A DNA stretch of 10,200 bases from Isotricha intestinalis. Taxonomy: Eukaryota > Ciliophora > Litostomatea > Vestibuliferida > Isotrichidae. Position numbers and translations under genes: made by a program. The stretch covers positions 1 through 10,200 of the forward strand of contig JAJJLU010004704.1 in NCBI GenBank assembly GCA_023807065.1, given 5' to 3'. Under the pieces are notes generated by a model. That model was not told the origin of the DNA, searched no databases, and saw only the letters and a program-made list of their open reading frames with translations. Shown piece by piece: positions 7,183 through 10,200 of this stretch (position 1 is its first letter; every line of letters starts with the position of its first letter).

Positions 7183-8694
7183 ATGAAATCAAATAAAGAT
7201 GAAGCAAAATATCATATGTTAAGAAATTTATGTGATAAAGAAAAATATCTTCAACCAATAGATTATGGTTCATTAGATTTAATAGAAGCATTAATGAATG
7301 ATTTTTTATCATTAAAAAGATTATATGCAAGATCAAAAGAAGATATAAAAGATTTACAAGAAAGAAATGACCAATTAGTTTTAGGAATAACAGCATATAA
7401 ACATCAAAACACAGAATTATTTTCTCAAAATGCAGAATTACATAGAGAAATAATAACATTATCAGAAAAATTAAATTATAAAGGAAAAGAATTAGAATTA
7501 AATAGATTAAACGAAGATACAAAATCATTAAAATTTATGTTAAATGAAGCAGAAGAAAAGAATAAAAAATTACAAAAAGAAATAATAGAAATAAAGCAAA
7601 AATATATGGATTTAATAGTAGATATATATGAGAAAAAAGTAAATATGCAGAAATTATTTACTGAATTAACTGATGAAGAACAATTATCAGTTAAACCAAG
7701 AGGAATTGCTTTAGATGATTTACCTGATAACGGTGATTTAAAAACAGAAAATTCAAATATGAAAGTTTCATCATCTAATAAATTTAATATGACTGATGGC
7801 ACTAATAGTAATTTTAATAACACTCAAAATTCAAGATTTCCTAATAATAATAATATTAGTAATGTTAATAATAGTAATATGATTGGAACTGGAAATAATT
7901 TTAATAATAATATTATTAGAAATAGCAAATTAAGAGGAAATAATAAAGAAATGGTTGAAAAAATATTTAAATTAGAAAGTGAGTTAAAAGAAAAGAATAA
8001 TGAATTATATTTACTTAAAAAAAGTGTTTATTCAGAAAATGTTGTTGAACAAAAAGTAGTTATTGATTATTTAAGAGGAGAATTAAAAAGAATGAAAGAT
8101 AAATATGAATTTTATTTAAATTATGAAATAGAAAAAAATCATAGTAATTATTATAAAAGTAAAAAAAAAGATAATAAGAAAAAACAAATAAATAATATTG
8201 AAGAAAATAAATCTCCTGTTCAAGAAAGATTAGATAATATGAAAAGTAAAAGAATTGGAAGAGAATATGATTTATTAAAAAATAAATATGAAGATTTAGA
8301 AAAACATTATAAAAAATGTCAAAGGGAATTAAAAGAAGTTATTAAAAAATATAATGAAAGTCAAAATTATATTCAAAATGAATTAGAAAATGATTTAGCC
8401 AAATATAATAATAATCATCAAAATTCTAAAATAAATAATACTGATGTAAATATTATTACTAGTTTAAGTCAAAAATTAAAAGAAACTGAATGTTCTTTAA
8501 ATTCTTCTCAACAACACTTTAAAAATGCTATTAATGAATTAAGTAAAATGAATGATAGAATTATTAAAGAAAATAATAATTTAAAAGAACAAATTAAAAT
8601 TAGAGATATAAGTCTGAATGATTATAAAGAAAAAGTAAATGAAATGAATAAAATAATTTTCCAAATCAATGAAGAAAAAACAAATGATAATTAA
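7183..8694 (+). CDS. CEP135/Bld10/TSGA10-like centriolar coiled-coil protein
   Basis: The 503-residue protein is mostly coiled coil. Residues 10-45 (YHMLRNLCDKEKYLQPIDYG, then SLDLIEALMNDFLSLKRLY) resemble the N-terminal signature of CEP135/TSGA10 (recalled as LGYRQTLTVECLPLVEKLF). A heptad-like region follows to about 165 (ERNDQLVLGITAYKHQNTEL, SQNAELHREIITL). Residues about 185-255 are an Asn-rich low-complexity linker, and coiled coil resumes at about 256-320, 345-415 and 430-500, with a basic patch KSKKKDNKKKQ at 325-335. CEP135/Bld10 builds the cartwheel pinhead and links it to microtubules in centrioles and basal bodies, so the gene implies cilia or flagella. It is well short of the roughly 1100 residues of animal CEP135 and nearer TSGA10. 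The stop is followed by clear intergenic sequence, so a missed downstream exon is unlikely but not excluded. The ATG at 7183 is preceded by AATATAAA. Confidence 0.72.
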   Translation: MKSNKDEAKYHMLRNLCDKEKYLQPIDYGSLDLIEALMNDFLSLKRLYARSKEDIKDLQERNDQLVLGITAYKHQNTELFSQNAELHREIITLSEKLNYKGKELELNRLNEDTKSLKFMLNEAEEKNKKLQKEIIEIKQKYMDLIVDIYEKKVNMQKLFTELTDEEQLSVKPRGIALDDLPDNGDLKTENSNMKVSSSNKFNMTDGTNSNFNNTQNSRFPNNNNISNVNNSNMIGTGNNFNNNIIRNSKLRGNNKEMVEKIFKLESELKEKNNELYLLKKSVYSENVVEQKVVIDYLRGELKRMKDKYEFYLNYEIEKNHSNYYKSKKKDNKKKQINNIEENKSPVQERLDNMKSKRIGREYDLLKNKYEDLEKHYKKCQRELKEVIKKYNESQNYIQNELENDLAKYNNNHQNSKINNTDVNIITSLSQKLKETECSLNSSQQHFKNAINELSKMNDRIIKENNNLKEQIKIRDISLNDYKEKVNEMNKIIFQINEEKTNDN

Positions 8695-8848
8695 AATTTT
8701 TATTTAATATTATTTAATTTATTTCATTTTTTTTATTAAATTTTAAAAAAAAATTATTAATTTTTTCATAAATTTATATATTATATAGTAAAATTTTTTT
8801 ATATTAAATATAATTATATTGAAACAATATACTAGATTTACATATTTT
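8695..8848. other. Convergent 3' spacer
   Basis: This 154-bp gap lies between the convergent CEP135-like and TTC14-like genes. It is nearly pure A and T, with no frame, hairpin or repeat of note. It presumably holds the 3' untranslated regions and poly(A) sites of both genes. Confidence 0.5.
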
Positions 8849-9835
8849 TTATAATTCATTTCTTTTTTTTCCTAAAAAATTCTTAAATTCATATTGATTA
8901 TTATTAGAATTATTATTATTAATATTATCGTTTTGAACTTGGATATCAATAATTTGTTTTAATTTATCGATAGCAACTTGATTATTAGGTTCAATTTTAA
9001 GTAAATTTTTTAAATTTTTTTTTGCAGATTCTAAATCATGTAATTTAAGAAAAATATTAGCTTTATTAATATAAATATTTCCTGAAAATGGATCTAATTT
9101 TTCAGCTTCAGTATATAATTCAATTGCTTTTTGAAAATTACCAAATTCACATTCTTCTTTTGCTTTATTTACATATTCATCTGACCAATCATAATTTTGA
9201 ATTTTTCTAATTGTTTTATAAGGAAAATCTATTTTATCCTCAAATTTAATTCCATATTCATTTAATTTATTTTCAATATATTGTTCATTGAAATTTTCTG
9301 AATTATCTAAAATTTTTTGTCCTAAAGAATATGGTATATTATATTCTTCTTTTGATTTATCAAAAAATTTTTGAGGGATATTTTTAATTAATGAATTTTC
9401 AAGAGATAAAAATATATTTTCTCCTACTATTTCAATTACTAAAGCAGTTATATAATTTCCTAAAGTTAAATTATCATTAATTAATTCATTTAAATATATT
9501 AAATTATCATCATAAATATTTTGTTGTTTAATTATTCCTATAATATTATATGGGGCTAAATTTACTATTACTTTACTTAAATCTTTATTATTATTATTAT
9601 TATTATCATATTCAATGTAACTTAATATTTTTATCAAAGAACAAAAAATACTATTTTTTTTATTTGTTATATTATTATAAAGTATATTTGTTATTTTACA
9701 TTGAATTATCATACCTGGAAAAATTTCTGGTGGATCATATATTGATTCTTCTTTTTTTTTTTTTATTAATTTTGAAAAGTTTTTTGATATTTTTTCTTTG
9801 TTTTCTTTTATATAATCTGATATATATATTTCCAT
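8849..9835 (-). CDS. S1-domain plus TPR protein, TTC14-like
   Basis: The 328-residue protein begins with a basic helical stretch. An OB/S1-like domain follows at about 38-146, read from PGMIIQCKITNIL, a central VNLAPYNIIGII strand, TLGNYITALVIEI and the closing strand ENIFLSLEN. Residues about 182-215 are a helical linker (EQYIENKLNEYGIKF, RKIQNYDWSDEY). Two TPR-like repeats follow: AKEECEFGNFQKAIELYTEA (about 220-253) and ANIFLKLHDLESAKKNLKNL (about 254-287), each closed by the typical D/E-P turn. This order, S1, then a linker resembling VEFLLEKLGI, then TPRs, matches animal TTC14, an S1 RNA-binding TPR protein of unclear role. The long basic-serine tail of animal TTC14 is absent, replaced by an Asn-rich end. 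A six-Asn run interrupts the S1 domain (residues 78-83). The start at 9835 is the first ATG after A/T-rich leader sequence. Confidence 0.68.
   Translation of the reverse strand: MEIYISDYIKENKEKISKNFSKLIKKKKEESIYDPPEIFPGMIIQCKITNILYNNITNKKNSIFCSLIKILSYIEYDNNNNNNKDLSKVIVNLAPYNIIGIIKQQNIYDDNLIYLNELINDNLTLGNYITALVIEIVGENIFLSLENSLIKNIPQKFFDKSKEEYNIPYSLGQKILDNSENFNEQYIENKLNEYGIKFEDKIDFPYKTIRKIQNYDWSDEYVNKAKEECEFGNFQKAIELYTEAEKLDPFSGNIYINKANIFLKLHDLESAKKNLKNLLKIEPNNQVAIDKLKQIIDIQVQNDNINNNNSNNNQYEFKNFLGKKRNEL
9585..9605. repeat. (TTA)7 microsatellite
   Basis: Seven perfect TTA units lie inside the minus-strand TTC14-like gene, where the tract is read as AAT codons and encodes a six-Asn run in a surface loop of the S1 domain. 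Such tracts expand and contract by slippage in AT-rich protist genomes. Length changes in multiples of three would keep the frame. Confidence 0.9.
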
Positions 9836-9933
9836 TTTGAGATATATTCAGAAATATAAATTTTTTATTTAATTAATATTGATTTAATATTAAAAAAAAA
9901 AGGATTGAAAATTAATTTTAGTTAAATAAATTT

Positions 9934-10200
9934 TTATATTAATTGTTTTATATAATCAATAACCCTTTTACAACTGTCTTTAATTTCTTTAAATATTTCT
10001 TTATGCTTTTCATCAATTTTAAATTGAACATCTTTAGCAGAATTCATTAAATGTTTTTTAATATTTTCATCATCAATATTTAATATATTTTCTTTATTTA
10101 ATTCTTCTTCATAATTCCAACCTAAATTATCTTCTTTATGGCATTTTGAAATCATATCATCTAAAAATTTTTCAGTTTCTCTTAATTCATTTATAATAGG
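9934..10200 (-). CDS. 3' end of an unrecognised gene, 5'-partial (continues past right edge)
   Basis: On the minus strand the frame is open from the right edge to the TAA at 9934-9936. The 15 codons upstream of the ATG at 10155 are coding-like (INELRETEKFLDD), so that ATG is probably internal. The visible 88 residues are highly charged and helical, ending KRVIDYIKQLI, with one CxxxH-like stretch (KCHKEDNLGW) and no recognised domain. The gap to the start of the TTC14-like gene, which lies downstream on the same strand, is only 98 bp. I cannot assign a function. Confidence 0.7.
   Translation of the reverse strand, partial: PIINELRETEKFLDDMISKCHKEDNLGWNYEEELNKENILNIDDENIKKHLMNSAKDVQFKIDEKHKEIFKEIKDSCKRVIDYIKQLI

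Noticed and set aside
7169..7823. Two minus-strand frames (7169-7528 and 7476-7823)
   Set aside because: They are antisense shadows of the CEP135-like gene. Their Leu/Ile/Phe/Ser-rich translations mirror its A-rich codons.
9550..9840. Plus-strand 96-codon frame rich in Tyr and Leu that looks like membrane segments
   Set aside because: It is an antisense shadow of the TTC14-like gene, made of complementary A/T-rich codons including the TTA repeat.

Overview
The window is extremely AT-rich eukaryotic DNA (by eye clearly under 25% G+C in genes, lower between them). Genes are compact, with 100-600 bp spacers of A and T runs. Proteins are rich in Asn, Lys, Ile and Glu. Long frames carry no internal TAA, TAG or TGA, Gln is written CAA, and genes end in TAA, so the standard code fits. 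One gene has a convincing 30-nt GT-AG intron. A CEP135-like centriole/basal-body protein implies a ciliated or flagellated cell. A very AT-rich protist with the standard code, tiny introns and basal bodies fits a ciliate that has not reassigned its stop codons (for example a rumen litostome). Another AT-rich flagellated protist or an anaerobic fungus is possible. This placement is inference.

Layout, left to right: (1) the 3' part of an EF-hand protein gene (+), open at the left edge; (2) a broken small gene (+) that looks like a secreted Cys-containing protein with a hydrophobic C-terminal tail, carrying one in-frame stop and one frameshift; (3) a large GAPVD1/RME-6-like gene (+), RasGAP-like at the N terminus and VPS9 at the C terminus, with its first exon and a 30-nt intron recovered upstream of the long frame; (4) a convergent Ser/Thr kinase (-); (5) a single-domain flavodoxin-like protein (+), divergent from the kinase; (6) a 621-bp spacer with several odd signals; (7) a CEP135/TSGA10-like coiled-coil protein (+); (8) a convergent S1-plus-TPR protein resembling TTC14 (-); (9) the 3' end of an unrecognised gene (-), open at the right edge.

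There is no sign of an operon or pathway cluster. The genes cover Rab5-type endosomal traffic, signalling, redox, centriole assembly and probably RNA metabolism, and look like an ordinary stretch of a compact protist genome. No tRNA, rRNA, CRISPR array, transposon or telomeric repeat was seen. The points most worth a second look are the 30-nt intron, the loss of expected catalytic residues in both enzymatic domains of the GAPVD1-like protein, and the broken secreted-protein gene.
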